From a bacterium (GTDB taxonomy: Bacteria; Planctomycetota; Planctomycetia; Pirellulales; Pirellulaceae): DNA of 64,000 nt. The position numbers and the translations under genes are program-made. The notes beneath the pieces are model-generated. The model did not search any database and was not told where the DNA came from. It worked only from the letters and a program-made list of their open reading frames with translations. The stretch lies in NCBI GenBank assembly GCA_016124445.1, contig WGNR01000002.1, positions 1 through 64,000 on the forward strand. Reading direction: 5' to 3'. This document shows, piece after piece, positions 51,208 to 59,025 of this stretch; positions within the stretch are counted from its first letter, which is position 1; every line of letters starts with the position of its first letter.

Positions 51208-51759
51208 TCAACTTGGCGGATCGGGAGGAATAATTCCGTATTCAATTTTCACGGAATACTTCTTCGAAAGCTCCTTGGCGTCTTGCTCGGTGATGGCCGT
51301 ATACATCGCATCGATTTTGTCTATCTGATTCGATTTCAAAAGAGTTTCTACTCCCTTGCGGGTTACGTCCGTGGAGGTCAATCCAACATATTCGAGCCTT
51401 AAGCCTTTGATGTGAACTGCCGTTGCGTCGTCGAAGTAGGACATATCCAGATGCAAATACTGAAGTCTGGGAAACTTATTGATCAATGCAATCGAATTAT
51501 CAAACTCATGACCTAGGCAAAGGTTGGTCACATGGGTGCAGTCAATCCAATTCGTGATCTCAGGCAGATGGCGTGTTGTGTCCATGTCCAAGATGGTTAG
51601 GTTGCCATGGTGATCAAAGTACATCGTGTTCGCGCCCCATTGCTTGAGCTGGTGTACTTGCCACAGTGGCAGGTACCTGGCTCGAGCCAGCGCCAGCAGG
51701 CCAGCGATCAGCGCGATGGCAATTAGCAGTATCTTGATGTTGAAGGAACGAAATCGCAT
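51208..51759 (-). CDS. Membrane-anchored LRR-like protein, paralogue A
   Basis: 183 residues from ATG 51759. FRSFNIKILLIAIALIAGLL forms an N-terminal helix, followed by a conserved domain: QLKQWGANTMYFDHHGNLTI, DTTRHLPEI, DCTHVTNLCL, LRLEYVGLTSTDVTRKGVE and TEQDAKELSKKYSVKIEYG. The same blocks occur in order in 54404 and 55017, so the three are paralogues of one planctomycete-style family. The degenerate LRR units suggest a binding role in the periplasm. Function unknown. Confidence 0.72.
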   Translation of the reverse strand: MRFRSFNIKILLIAIALIAGLLALARARYLPLWQVHQLKQWGANTMYFDHHGNLTILDMDTTRHLPEITNWIDCTHVTNLCLGHEFDNSIALINKFPRLQYLHLDMSYFDDATAVHIKGLRLEYVGLTSTDVTRKGVETLLKSNQIDKIDAMYTAITEQDAKELSKKYSVKIEYGIIPPDPPS

Positions 51760-51850
51760 GGCAGCACTCAACCTCTGTTCTTGGGCGGCGTTTCGTTTCT
51801 ACCATAGGCTTAAGCACAGTGCACCGATTTTGCAGAAGTATAAGATGGCA

Positions 51851-51880
51851 GGGTGGCACACCTTAAGAGCGTTGACGAAA
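51851..51880. repeat. GTGGCACACCTT repeat, copy d
   Basis: GGGTGGCACACCTTAAGAGCGTTGACGAAA, a short member of the family at 31362. Confidence 0.4.
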
Positions 51881-51904
51881 CGATCCGATTAGCCGTGCTA
51901 CCCG

Positions 51905-51970
51905 GCCGAGCAGCGCAGCGAATCGCACCAAATGCGGTAGCCAACAAAGAAGGATGGTGCGATCCGCTCT
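51905..51970. repeat. GTAGGGTG palindromic element, copy 7 (left part, chimeric)
   Basis: GCCGAGCAGCGCAGCGAATCGCACC...GGATGGTGCGATCCGCTC, then the right end is replaced at 51971 by the CCTGGAAGG/CCAGGGG repeat. Confidence 0.75.
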
Positions 51971-52092
51971 TAGGCCTGGAAGGCCGACCCAATGTAGCCA
52001 GGGGCTTCCACCTCTGGCCATTTTCGGTCGCCCCTTCGAGGCTAAGAATATCTCTTCCAATCCGTGACCATCCGTGCCATCCGTGGTCATTC
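51971..52092. repeat. CCTGGAAGG / CCAGGGG repeat, copy 3
   Basis: GGCCTGGAAGGCCGACCCAA, then CCAGGGGCTTCCACCTCTGG, CGCCCCTTCGAGGC, and the tail TCCGTGACCATCCGTGCCAT. It directly abuts a truncated GTAGGGTG element. With it the gap 51760-52297 is mostly repeat DNA. Confidence 0.6.
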
Positions 52093-52297
52093 CCATCAAC
52101 ATCTTTCGTGCTATCGCGGTGTGCTGGCATTGGTTCGCAATAAGTATTGAACCGGATCGTCTTGGCTGGGATTATCTCGTCTTCGAAATCGGCTTAACGA
52201 TCACAATCCGCAATGTCGATAGACTTTCGAGAGTCAGTGAATCGGATGAAGGGATGCCTGGTGGGCTGGTCGAGCGATCCCTCCCCTGGAGATAAGA

Positions 52298-52900
52298 ATG
52301 CAGCGACGTCAGTTTCTTTCGTATGTGACCGCCTCGACTTGTGTGGTGCCCCTTGCGTGTGGGCTTTCTGGATGTGGAACGATTCTGCATGGCGACCGCG
52401 TTGGTCAGCCGCATACGCACCAGTTGGACTGGAAGGTCGCCGCGCTCGACGGGCTGGGGATGCTGCTGTTCTTCGTGCCAGGCGTGGTCGCGTTTTGCGT
52501 CGACTTCTACACCGGCGCCATCTACATCCCGTACGACGAATACCAAACGCCGCAGTACAGCCCGGTTCCCTCGCTGCCGACGCAGCCAAATTGGGGCCCA
52601 CCACCCAGCGCGCCCGCTACGCCACAGCCAACCGCGCCGGCACCCTTGACTTCGATGCCAGCAACTGCCGCGCCAGGCCTGAAGCGCTTCGAGGTCCCGC
52701 GCCAGCAACTCAATCCGCAAACGATCCAGCAAGTTGTCTCGACCCAGGTCGGTCGGCCCGTTTCGCTTGACGATGAAAACGCGCGGATGAGTAACCTCGC
52801 GAAGCTCGATGCGTTCGAGAAACAACGCCAACGCCACGAATCGGACAATCAGTTCGGGTTCAACATCCGCCGATTCTTCGAGCGTTTTCAGAACGCTTAG
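52298..52900 (+). CDS. Exported lipoprotein-like protein with Pro-rich middle
   Basis: 200 residues. MQRRQFLSYVTASTCVVPLA looks like a Tat-type start and is followed by GLSGCGTI, a possible lipobox. The segment DGLGMLLFFVPGVVAFCVDF is a membrane-like helix typical of small YceK/YidQ-type lipoproteins (GVVAFxxDFxTGxIYxP). A Pro/Ala/Thr-rich linker (residues 87-130) leads to a charged C-terminal helix (NARMSNLAKLDAFEKQRQRH). Function unknown. Confidence 0.65.
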   Translation: MQRRQFLSYVTASTCVVPLACGLSGCGTILHGDRVGQPHTHQLDWKVAALDGLGMLLFFVPGVVAFCVDFYTGAIYIPYDEYQTPQYSPVPSLPTQPNWGPPPSAPATPQPTAPAPLTSMPATAAPGLKRFEVPRQQLNPQTIQQVVSTQVGRPVSLDDENARMSNLAKLDAFEKQRQRHESDNQFGFNIRRFFERFQNA

Positions 52901-52932
52901 GACGGAAGCGGCAATATCGCGGCCACACGTTT

Positions 52933-53352
52933 CTAGGGAAGTTGCTGACAGATCCGACGGTTTTCGGTCTTGATGGAAAATAAGCCGAAGTTGAGATCCA
53001 GGCCGTGTTCAACGTACTCGGATCTCTTGCTCTGGGTGTCGATCTTCACCGAGCTTGCTCGTTCGGGAACGCTGATCATACCGGACCATACCGGGGCTCC
53101 GTTGGCGTCGTTGAGAGTGAGGAGCGCCGTTTTCGTTCGCCGAGGAACAGAGCTAATATTCAGGACACCGTTCTGATCGGTCGTTGCGGGCAGGCTAAGC
53201 GTAGGCCCATTGAGACCATAATACGAGCCTTTAAGGTTCGCACACGGAACGCCATTGGTGAGAAACTGGATTTGTCCCGGCGGCCGATATGCGTGCGCGA
53301 TCAAGACGACCGCGATAAGGATGACCGCTGCAATCCCAATCTTCTTTTTCAT
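52933..53352 (-). CDS. Secreted or anchored small protein
   Basis: 139 residues from ATG 53352 (MKKKIGIAAVILIAVVLIAH, a signal or anchor helix). The mature part (GVPCANLKGSYYGLNGPTLS, TDQNGVLNISSVPRRT, GLFSIKTENRRICQQ) has beta-sheet composition and two well-spaced Cys that may form a disulfide. The open frame extends 100 codons upstream but without coding character. Unrecognised. Confidence 0.6.
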   Translation of the reverse strand: MKKKIGIAAVILIAVVLIAHAYRPPGQIQFLTNGVPCANLKGSYYGLNGPTLSLPATTDQNGVLNISSVPRRTKTALLTLNDANGAPVWSGMISVPERASSVKIDTQSKRSEYVEHGLDLNFGLFSIKTENRRICQQLP

Positions 53353-53468
53353 GTCGGCGCTACGGTTGTTGGCAGAAAGTTCCAGGTTACCAATCGGATT
53401 GTCGCAGACTGACCCTGAGTTGTCACACGCTTTTTGCGCGCGATAGGCCAGTTCATGCCTCACGTTCT

Positions 53469-54287
53469 TCAGTCCCCGTCCGGGATCACGTCGGTCCAGA
53501 CCTGGAACGTCCGCAGCGTGTTCTCGCCGAAGGTGGTTGTCAGCGCGACGTCGGCGGCGTCGCGGCCGCGGGCCATCAGGACTCGGCCGATTCGGGGGAT
53601 GTTGTTGCGTGCATCGAAGGTATACCACTGGCCGCCCAGGTAGGCCTCGAACCACGCGCTGAAATCCATCGGATCGGCAGCTGGCGGCACGCCGATGTCG
53701 CCCAGGTAGCCGGTGCAGTAGCGGGCCGGGATGTTGCAGCAGCGGCAGAAGGTGATTGCCAGGTGCATGTAATCGCGGCAGACGCCGACCCGTTCGCGAT
53801 AAACCTCTAGCGCGGTTCGATTGGCTCGGGCCTGCATGTAGTCGAAACGAATGTGGCGGTGCACATAGTTACAAATGGCCTGCACACGCGGCCAACCTGG
53901 CTGCGTGTGAGAAAACAGGCTCCACGCGATGTCCTTCAATTCGCTATCGACCTCGCAGTAGCGACTGGCCAATAGAAACAGAACCATCTCATTCGGAATA
54001 TCCTGCACCTGAGCCTGGCCGGCTTGCGGAACCTGGATGTCGGGCAAGCCGCAGTCAGTAACGATCGCCTCGTTACGAAACAGAATCCGCCCCGGCGGCG
54101 CGATGAGTCGCCCGCAACGATTGCCGTACAAATCGTAATATTCAGAAACGAATAGAGGGGGCGTGACCTGCAATTGATCCGGCTTGAGGGTCGTCAACTC
54201 GCGCGAGGGATGCAAGTAAAGCATCAGCACCATCGGTGCCGGCTTGGGCGAATCGAACTCGATCTGATAACCGACGCGGATGTTCAT
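53469..54287 (-). CDS. Transglutaminase-like protein
   Basis: 272 residues from ATG 54287 (a GTG three codons upstream is possible). N-terminal beta-domain (MNIRVGYQIEFDSP, YLHPSRELTTLKPDQ), then the papain-like core: AICNYVHRHIRFDYMQARAN and ERVGVCRDYMHLAITFCRCC with the nucleophile Cys170, then DFSAWFEAYLGGQWYTFDARN. The residue that is usually His in HAWxE is Ser210 here, and Asp225 follows. Whether this is normal for the subfamily or a loss of the triad is not certain. No signal peptide; probably a cytoplasmic protease or amidase. Confidence 0.85.
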   Translation of the reverse strand: MNIRVGYQIEFDSPKPAPMVLMLYLHPSRELTTLKPDQLQVTPPLFVSEYYDLYGNRCGRLIAPPGRILFRNEAIVTDCGLPDIQVPQAGQAQVQDIPNEMVLFLLASRYCEVDSELKDIAWSLFSHTQPGWPRVQAICNYVHRHIRFDYMQARANRTALEVYRERVGVCRDYMHLAITFCRCCNIPARYCTGYLGDIGVPPAADPMDFSAWFEAYLGGQWYTFDARNNIPRIGRVLMARGRDAADVALTTTFGENTLRTFQVWTDVIPDGD

Positions 54288-54403
54288 GGTCTCCACTCCG
54301 TTGTTGGCGTAACGTTGAGGGGAAAGGATCGCATCGATGGAGTGGCTGGAGATGGGGCGGTTCGTTCCACGTTACCATAATTGCCCGCGCCGGGCACGTG
54401 CCG

Positions 54404-54967
54404 TTACTTGGTCTTCGGGCGGAGATAGATGATTACACCATACTTCTGCGAAAGTTCCTCAGCATCGTGCTTGGTCATAATCGTATCTGTGACGGCGATT
54501 GATTCCATTTGATTTGACTTCAGAAGAAACTCCACTCCGTCGCGGGTCAGCTTGGTGTCGGTGACGCGAAACACCTTGGCAGAGACGCCGGTGATGTGAC
54601 GGGCCAGCGCATCATCCAGGTTCGTCGAATTCACGTGCAAGCAGATCAGTCCGGTAAACTGATTGGCCGATGTAACCGACGAATCAAGTTCGAGCCCGGC
54701 TAGATAAAGATTGCGTACGTGCGAGCAATCAAATCCCCGCGCGATCTCAGGCAGATGGCGGGTTGTGGCCAAGCCGAGAAAGTCAATGTTGCCATCTTCA
54801 TCCCATGAAACATAGTCAACGCCCAACTGCCGGAGCTGATACTCCTGCCACGATTGCCAATACGCGTGGCGAACCACGCCCAGCAGCACCGCAATCAGCG
54901 CAACGGCCACGAGCAACACCTTGATGTTGAACGTGCGAAAGCGAAGTAGAAAGGAAAAGCGATTCAT
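54404..54967 (-). CDS. Membrane-anchored LRR-like protein, paralogue B
   Basis: 187 residues from ATG 54967 (MNRFSFLLRFRTFNIKVLLV). N-terminal helix VLLVAVALIAVLLGVV, then YQLRQLGVDYVSWDEDGNID, TTRHLPEI, DCSHVRNLYL, STNLDDALARHITGVSAKVF and KHDAEELSQKYGVII, all aligned with paralogues A (51208) and C (55017). Same strand as C and 49 bases after it, so a tandem duplication. The frame is open upstream into the end of C but the paralogue alignment fixes the start. Confidence 0.75.
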   Translation of the reverse strand: MNRFSFLLRFRTFNIKVLLVAVALIAVLLGVVRHAYWQSWQEYQLRQLGVDYVSWDEDGNIDFLGLATTRHLPEIARGFDCSHVRNLYLAGLELDSSVTSANQFTGLICLHVNSTNLDDALARHITGVSAKVFRVTDTKLTRDGVEFLLKSNQMESIAVTDTIMTKHDAEELSQKYGVIIYLRPKTK

Positions 54968-55016
54968 GATTGGGACGGCTTGCAAGGGCGTTCTATATTT
55001 CGGAACGTCGACTTGG

Positions 55017-55574
55017 CTAAGGTGGCCCTCGATAGACATTCACGCCATACTTCTTCGAAAGCCTAGCGGCATCTTCCTGGGTGATAACCGTTGAATAGAC
55101 CGTGATTTTATCCATTTGATTCGACTGCAAAAGCGACTCTAGGCCATCGCGGGTCAACTTGGTGCTGTCTAGAAAAACAACCTCGGCAGAGACGCCAGTG
55201 ATTTGACGAGCCAACGTATCGTCCAGATTTGTCGAGTTCAGTTGCAGCCATTCGAGATCGGAAAACTGGTTGGCCGAAGCAATCGACGAATCGATCTCGC
55301 CACAATGCAGATCAAGATCGCGTACATGCGAGCAATCAAACCGGCGTACGATCTCAGGGAGGTGCCGAGTTGTATTCAAGGTTAGCCAGGATATCTTGCC
55401 ATCTTCATCCCATGCCACAAAGGTAGCGCCCAACTGCTTCAGCTGATATCTCAATATCGCTTGCTTGGCCGGCACCCGAATCACGGCAAACAGCACCGCG
55501 ATCAGCGCGATGGCGATCAGCAGCACCTTGATGTTGAACGTGGGAAGTCGGTTTAGAAATGAAATGCGATTCAC
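55017..55574 (-). CDS. Membrane-anchored LRR-like protein, paralogue C
   Basis: 185 residues from GTG 55574 (VNRISFLNRL), supported by alignment with the ATG start MNRFSFLLRF of paralogue B and by AGGAA six bases upstream. The helix VLLIAIALIAVLFAVIRV is followed by YQLKQLGATFVAWDEDGKIS, TTRHLPEI, DCSHVRDLDL, STNLDDTLARQITGVSAEVV and QEDAARLSKKYGVNVYRG. Most similar to B. Its upstream region is a dense patch of dispersed repeats. Confidence 0.75.
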   Translation of the reverse strand: MNRISFLNRLPTFNIKVLLIAIALIAVLFAVIRVPAKQAILRYQLKQLGATFVAWDEDGKISWLTLNTTRHLPEIVRRFDCSHVRDLDLHCGEIDSSIASANQFSDLEWLQLNSTNLDDTLARQITGVSAEVVFLDSTKLTRDGLESLLQSNQMDKITVYSTVITQEDAARLSKKYGVNVYRGPP

Positions 55575-55582
55575 GGGAATTC

Positions 55583-55912
55583 CTAAGCCCGAAGGGCTGG
55601 CATGGAATAGCCAGGGGCGCGAGCCCCTGGTCGTCGGTCCCAATATAGTTTGAGCCCCAACGGGGCGACATAGAAATGAATAGCGCGAACGTGATGCGCT
55701 TCGCGCGAACAATGCCGCCCCGTTGGGGCTGACGATGTTTGTACTCACGGTACCAGGGGCTCGCGCCCCTGGCTATTTCATGCCGCCTCTTCGAGGCTGA
55801 GAAACGGGCGTTCCAAATCACTTCTTCCATCCGTGTCCACTCGTGCAATCCGTGGTTGATCCGTCTTCGCACCAAGTGGTTAGACAAGGTTGCAAGCAAC
55901 CTGGGCTAACCT
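55583..55912. repeat. Composite repeat patch: CCAGGGGC family and GGTTGCTTGCAACC family
   Basis: A 330-base gap made almost wholly of repeats: AAGCCCGAAGGGCTGG, CCAGGGGCGCGAGCCCCTGG, GCCCCAACGGGGC inverted against GCCCCGTTGGGGC, CCAGGGGCTCGCGCCCCTGG, TTCTTCCATCCGTG...AATCCGTGGT, and finally AAGGTTGCAAGCAACCTGGGC. Several pairs are inverted with respect to each other. Confidence 0.65.
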
Positions 55913-56370
55913 GAAATTGCAGTCTCCAACAGTTCCGTAAGCTGCTCCATGAGCAAGTCGCGCTCGTCATCCTCGTCCCCGCCGAAGTCAACACGGCCGT
56001 TGGCGACGCTGATCGAGCGTGCATTCTGGATGATGACGACGCTCCCAAGCGGTAAGGTTAAATTGCAGACGTCTTCAATTGAGACCAGCATCTTCGATTT
56101 CAATCGGCGGACATTAAATTCGACATGCTTGTCACCGCTATGGATAGGAGTGAAGACGACGACGTCGCTGGTTAGCTGGCTGGCCTTGGTGGGCGAAGGG
56201 CGACGACCGACGATTTCCGCCAACCACTGCTTGTCCTGATAGGAGACGACGGCACCTTGCGATGTATCAGCGCCATCGAACTCCTCAGCGTTTGCGACGA
56301 AAGAGAAGGCAATGGTACCCAGGAAACACCCGGCGAATGCCAACAGGAGCGACGAGATTCTTTGATGCAT
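55906..56370 (-). CDS. Small secreted protein
   Basis: 154 residues from ATG 56370 (MHQRISSLLLAFAGCFLGTI, signal peptide ending VANA). The mature part is beta-rich and acidic (SYQDKQWLAEIVGRRPS, LPLGSVVIIQNARSISVANG, FGGDEDDERDLLMEQLTELL). It follows the c-heme gene by 10 bases on the same strand and is probably co-transcribed, so a shared envelope or redox role is possible. Family not recognised. Confidence 0.65.
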   Translation of the reverse strand: MHQRISSLLLAFAGCFLGTIAFSFVANAEEFDGADTSQGAVVSYQDKQWLAEIVGRRPSPTKASQLTSDVVVFTPIHSGDKHVEFNVRRLKSKMLVSIEDVCNLTLPLGSVVIIQNARSISVANGRVDFGGDEDDERDLLMEQLTELLETAISG

Positions 56371-56380
56371 GAAACAATCC

Positions 56381-56962
56381 TTACTGCGGCCACGTGGCAC
56401 TGGGGTCGATATTGATGATCTTCGTCGCCGGGCGTACCGGGATTTGCGGGCGAAGGTACGGTTTGTCGGCCGCTTTGTGGCACGCGTAGCAGCTGGTCAG
56501 CGTGAACTTGTAGGCGGCGACGAATTTCTCCTGGTCTTCTGCTTTGATCGATTCGTCCAACTGTTTGAGGGGCGAATTCTCGACCGCTTCCAGGATGTCT
56601 GCCAGCTTGATTTCCGCCCCGCTCTTGTCTTTGCGAACCGGAATGATCCGCACGGCCCACCGCAAATGCGACTTGGTTTCGTTCAGGTAAAACTGGGCCA
56701 ACGGCCAGTTATTCGATTGGCCTGCGAACCACAGGTTGGTGAAATGATAATCGACGTCCATCATCGAATGCGACTGACTGGGAACCATTCCCTTGAGCCG
56801 CTTCACTTCCGCCGCCAGCGCCGCCAGGTCAGGCGAATCGCTCGCCGGCTCCGCGGCGAAAAGCTGATCGGCCTCGGTCGTTTCCCCAAGCGGCCCCATT
56901 GCAACCGCACCAACAATAAAGCCCAGCAGCACGAACAACAGACGCAAAATGTGACGACGCAT
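56381..56962 (-). CDS. Exported c-type heme protein
   Basis: 193 residues from ATG 56962 with GAGGAG six bases upstream. A signal or anchor helix (HILRLLFVLLGFIVGAVAMG) is followed by a helical domain with one heme motif, CYACH at 158-162, in TLTSCYACHKAADKPYLRP. The four-helix pattern with a C-terminal CxxCH resembles cytochrome c'-type folds, but no Met ligand is obvious. Upstream gene of a two-gene unit with 55906. Confidence 0.75.
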   Translation of the reverse strand: MRRHILRLLFVLLGFIVGAVAMGPLGETTEADQLFAAEPASDSPDLAALAAEVKRLKGMVPSQSHSMMDVDYHFTNLWFAGQSNNWPLAQFYLNETKSHLRWAVRIIPVRKDKSGAEIKLADILEAVENSPLKQLDESIKAEDQEKFVAAYKFTLTSCYACHKAADKPYLRPQIPVRPATKIINIDPSATWPQ

Positions 56963-57062
56963 CGAAAGCTCCTCAAGCAGCAAAAATGGGTCGGGTAATC
57001 GGAGTCTCCCCTGGGCTTCAAGCTACGCTTCCCGGCATGACAGGTCAACAATGCAAGCTGAC

Positions 57063-58052
57063 CTACGGTGCATCGATCGACGAAACTTCCGGTTCGTCTT
57101 CAATGGCTTCTTCTTTTCGCCGCCCGAAATAAGGCTTCACGCCGAGCAGTCTTGCCATGCACAGCGCGATCCACATGGTCAGTGAGCGGCCTGAAACGTA
57201 CATCCAGCAGCTGATGTGCGAATCGCTTAGGATATTGCCGCTTTGTTCACCGTTGATTTGCTCGGCTAGATACGTCACGACTCGGCTTCCCAGGGCATCG
57301 ATTGCAATTGCGGCGGGAAGTGCCGCGAAGGCCCACCACCAGCGTTTCGACAGCCCATACATGATCAGCATGGATGCCAGCAATGGCGGAAGGTGGAACA
57401 GAAGCCTGGTGCCAAGCCAGAGCTGAAGCTGCTGCGGTGTCTGTTGGTTGAATTTATCCCAGGGAGAGTAATCGGATGTCAGAAACTGCGTGCATCCCAA
57501 TACCAGCGCGATGGTCGTGATAAATCCGATCAGCCCCGAGATCGAGAAACGCCCGCGGCGAGTCACCACCTGGTCGGTCGTCACAAGTGCGGCGGAACCC
57601 ACCATCGCCAGCGGAATCAGCAGGCAGATAATCGCCAGCGTATGTATCATCATACTGATGGCTGAGGGAAAGTCCTCCAGCTTGGATCCAGGTAGATAAA
57701 GTTCGTCAACCCAGTCGATCAATACGCGCTGCGTGAAATCATAAAGCACGATGCCATAGAGGAATGCCACGATGTACAGACCTGCCCGCAGCCACCCTAG
57801 CCACGATGTCCATACGCCTGACCGAGTCACCAGCCAGATGGCCACGATCGGCCACATCGAAGCCGCACCCCACACGAAAACTGCGACTGGCCTAGGTGGC
57901 CCTTGATTCGGGTGATTCAGAGTGCGGAAGATTATCATCGCGATCGAACCAATGCAGGACAGCGCCACCACAAACAGCATGCGGCGAGCAATGGTCAGAC
58001 CCCATTGGTAGCGATGTTCGTTCATTTCGTTTTCGACAACTTCAATCGACAT
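57063..58052 (-). CDS. Array membrane protein 1 of 7 (eight predicted helices)
   Basis: 329 residues from ATG 58052. Helices at about 24-43, 56-76, 86-106, 133-157, 170-191, 217-234, 238-260 and 282-304. Family blocks: GVWTSWLGWLRAGLY (79-93), RFSISGLIGF (168-177), SKRWWWAFAALP (235-246), RSLTMWIALCMARLLGVKPY (289-308) and the tail RRKEEAIEDEPEVSSID. The start overlaps the end of array gene 2 by 11 bases; a second ATG (58025, MNEHRYQW) aligns with the start of array gene 3. Last gene of the array on this strand. I do not recognise the family; a transporter, channel or envelope scaffold are all possible. Confidence 0.75.
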   Translation of the reverse strand: MSIEVVENEMNEHRYQWGLTIARRMLFVVALSCIGSIAMIIFRTLNHPNQGPPRPVAVFVWGAASMWPIVAIWLVTRSGVWTSWLGWLRAGLYIVAFLYGIVLYDFTQRVLIDWVDELYLPGSKLEDFPSAISMMIHTLAIICLLIPLAMVGSAALVTTDQVVTRRGRFSISGLIGFITTIALVLGCTQFLTSDYSPWDKFNQQTPQQLQLWLGTRLLFHLPPLLASMLIMYGLSKRWWWAFAALPAAIAIDALGSRVVTYLAEQINGEQSGNILSDSHISCWMYVSGRSLTMWIALCMARLLGVKPYFGRRKEEAIEDEPEVSSIDAP

Positions 58053-59019
58053 CGATCGGCGAAACCACCGGTTGCGGTTCGCGCGCTTCTTCCTTCCGCC
58101 GCCCGAAATAAGGCCTCACGCCGAGGAGTCTCGCCGTGCACAGGGCGCTCCACAGGGTCACCGCGCGGCCGGTGATGAAGCACCAGCCAAATTTGCCGAT
58201 GCCTGCCTCGTTGGAGGAAGGCAACTTAGAGACTTGCAGCACGGCCATCGAGATCAACTTCAATAACCCGAACTCGATTCCAATGGCGACGGGAAGCACC
58301 GCGATGGCCCACCACCAACGCTTCGAAAAGACATACAGCATCAGCATGGTTGCCACGATTGCCGGCAGATGAAACGGCACGACTTCGAGAACCGAAGTCA
58401 CGAAGTCTTTCGTGGTCGAGCCGTCATAGCCGATCAGGCGCAAGCCAGCCCTGGACGTTAGCAGTTGAAACAATCCCAAGCTCGCCGCCGCGACTCCAAT
58501 AAAGATCAGCAGCGCTGAAATCGAGAATCGCCAGGAACTGGTTGCTTCGTCGCGGTTCGTCGAAAGCCGGGCGGAGAAAGCAAACACCAGCGGCGTCAGC
58601 AGCCATGCCAGGAGCAACATAAGTAAAGTACCAGACGCTGCCGGGCCCAAGCTATCGATCCATAACGTGGGCATCGTGAATTTGCCATTCAAACGCATGT
58701 TCATCAGCACGACTTCCTGCGCGAGCATGCAGCCATAGACATAGGCCATCAGATAAAGGCCGGTCCGCAGCCACCCTTGCCACGAGGTCCAAACACGCGA
58801 GCGGGCCACCAGCCACACCGCCATCGGCAACGAAAACGCGTTGATCCCAATGAGGAAACGCATCAGCATCTGCATTGCATCCCTCCGATCCATGAACAAG
58901 TAGTAACTGATCTGTCCACAGATGGGGCCGATCGACAACAACGCCACGACGAACAGCACGCGCCGAGCAATGGTTTTCGACCAGTGATTTTGAAATTCGT
59001 TCATGCGATCGGCGTTCAT
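58042..59019 (-). CDS. Array membrane protein 2 of 7
   Basis: 325 residues from ATG 59019 (MNADRMNEFQNHWSKTIARR); an internal ATG at 59004 aligns with other members. Same eight-helix pattern with RVWTSWQGWLRTGLYLMAY, WRFSISALLIF, FQLLTSRAGL, SKRWWWAIAVLP, RAVTLWSALCTARLLGVRPY and a tail RRKEEAREPQPVVSPID. The end overlaps gene 1 by 11 bases. It begins 6 bases after the stop of gene 3, one of the two junctions without the 11-base overlap. Confidence 0.75.
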   Translation of the reverse strand: MNADRMNEFQNHWSKTIARRVLFVVALLSIGPICGQISYYLFMDRRDAMQMLMRFLIGINAFSLPMAVWLVARSRVWTSWQGWLRTGLYLMAYVYGCMLAQEVVLMNMRLNGKFTMPTLWIDSLGPAASGTLLMLLLAWLLTPLVFAFSARLSTNRDEATSSWRFSISALLIFIGVAAASLGLFQLLTSRAGLRLIGYDGSTTKDFVTSVLEVVPFHLPAIVATMLMLYVFSKRWWWAIAVLPVAIGIEFGLLKLISMAVLQVSKLPSSNEAGIGKFGWCFITGRAVTLWSALCTARLLGVRPYFGRRKEEAREPQPVVSPIDVD

Positions 59020-59025
59020 TCGTGG

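Noticed and set aside
20052-51970. Interpretation of the repeated palindromes as a CRISPR array
   Set aside because: Copies are kilobases apart, unequal in length and not separated by uniform spacers; no cas genes.
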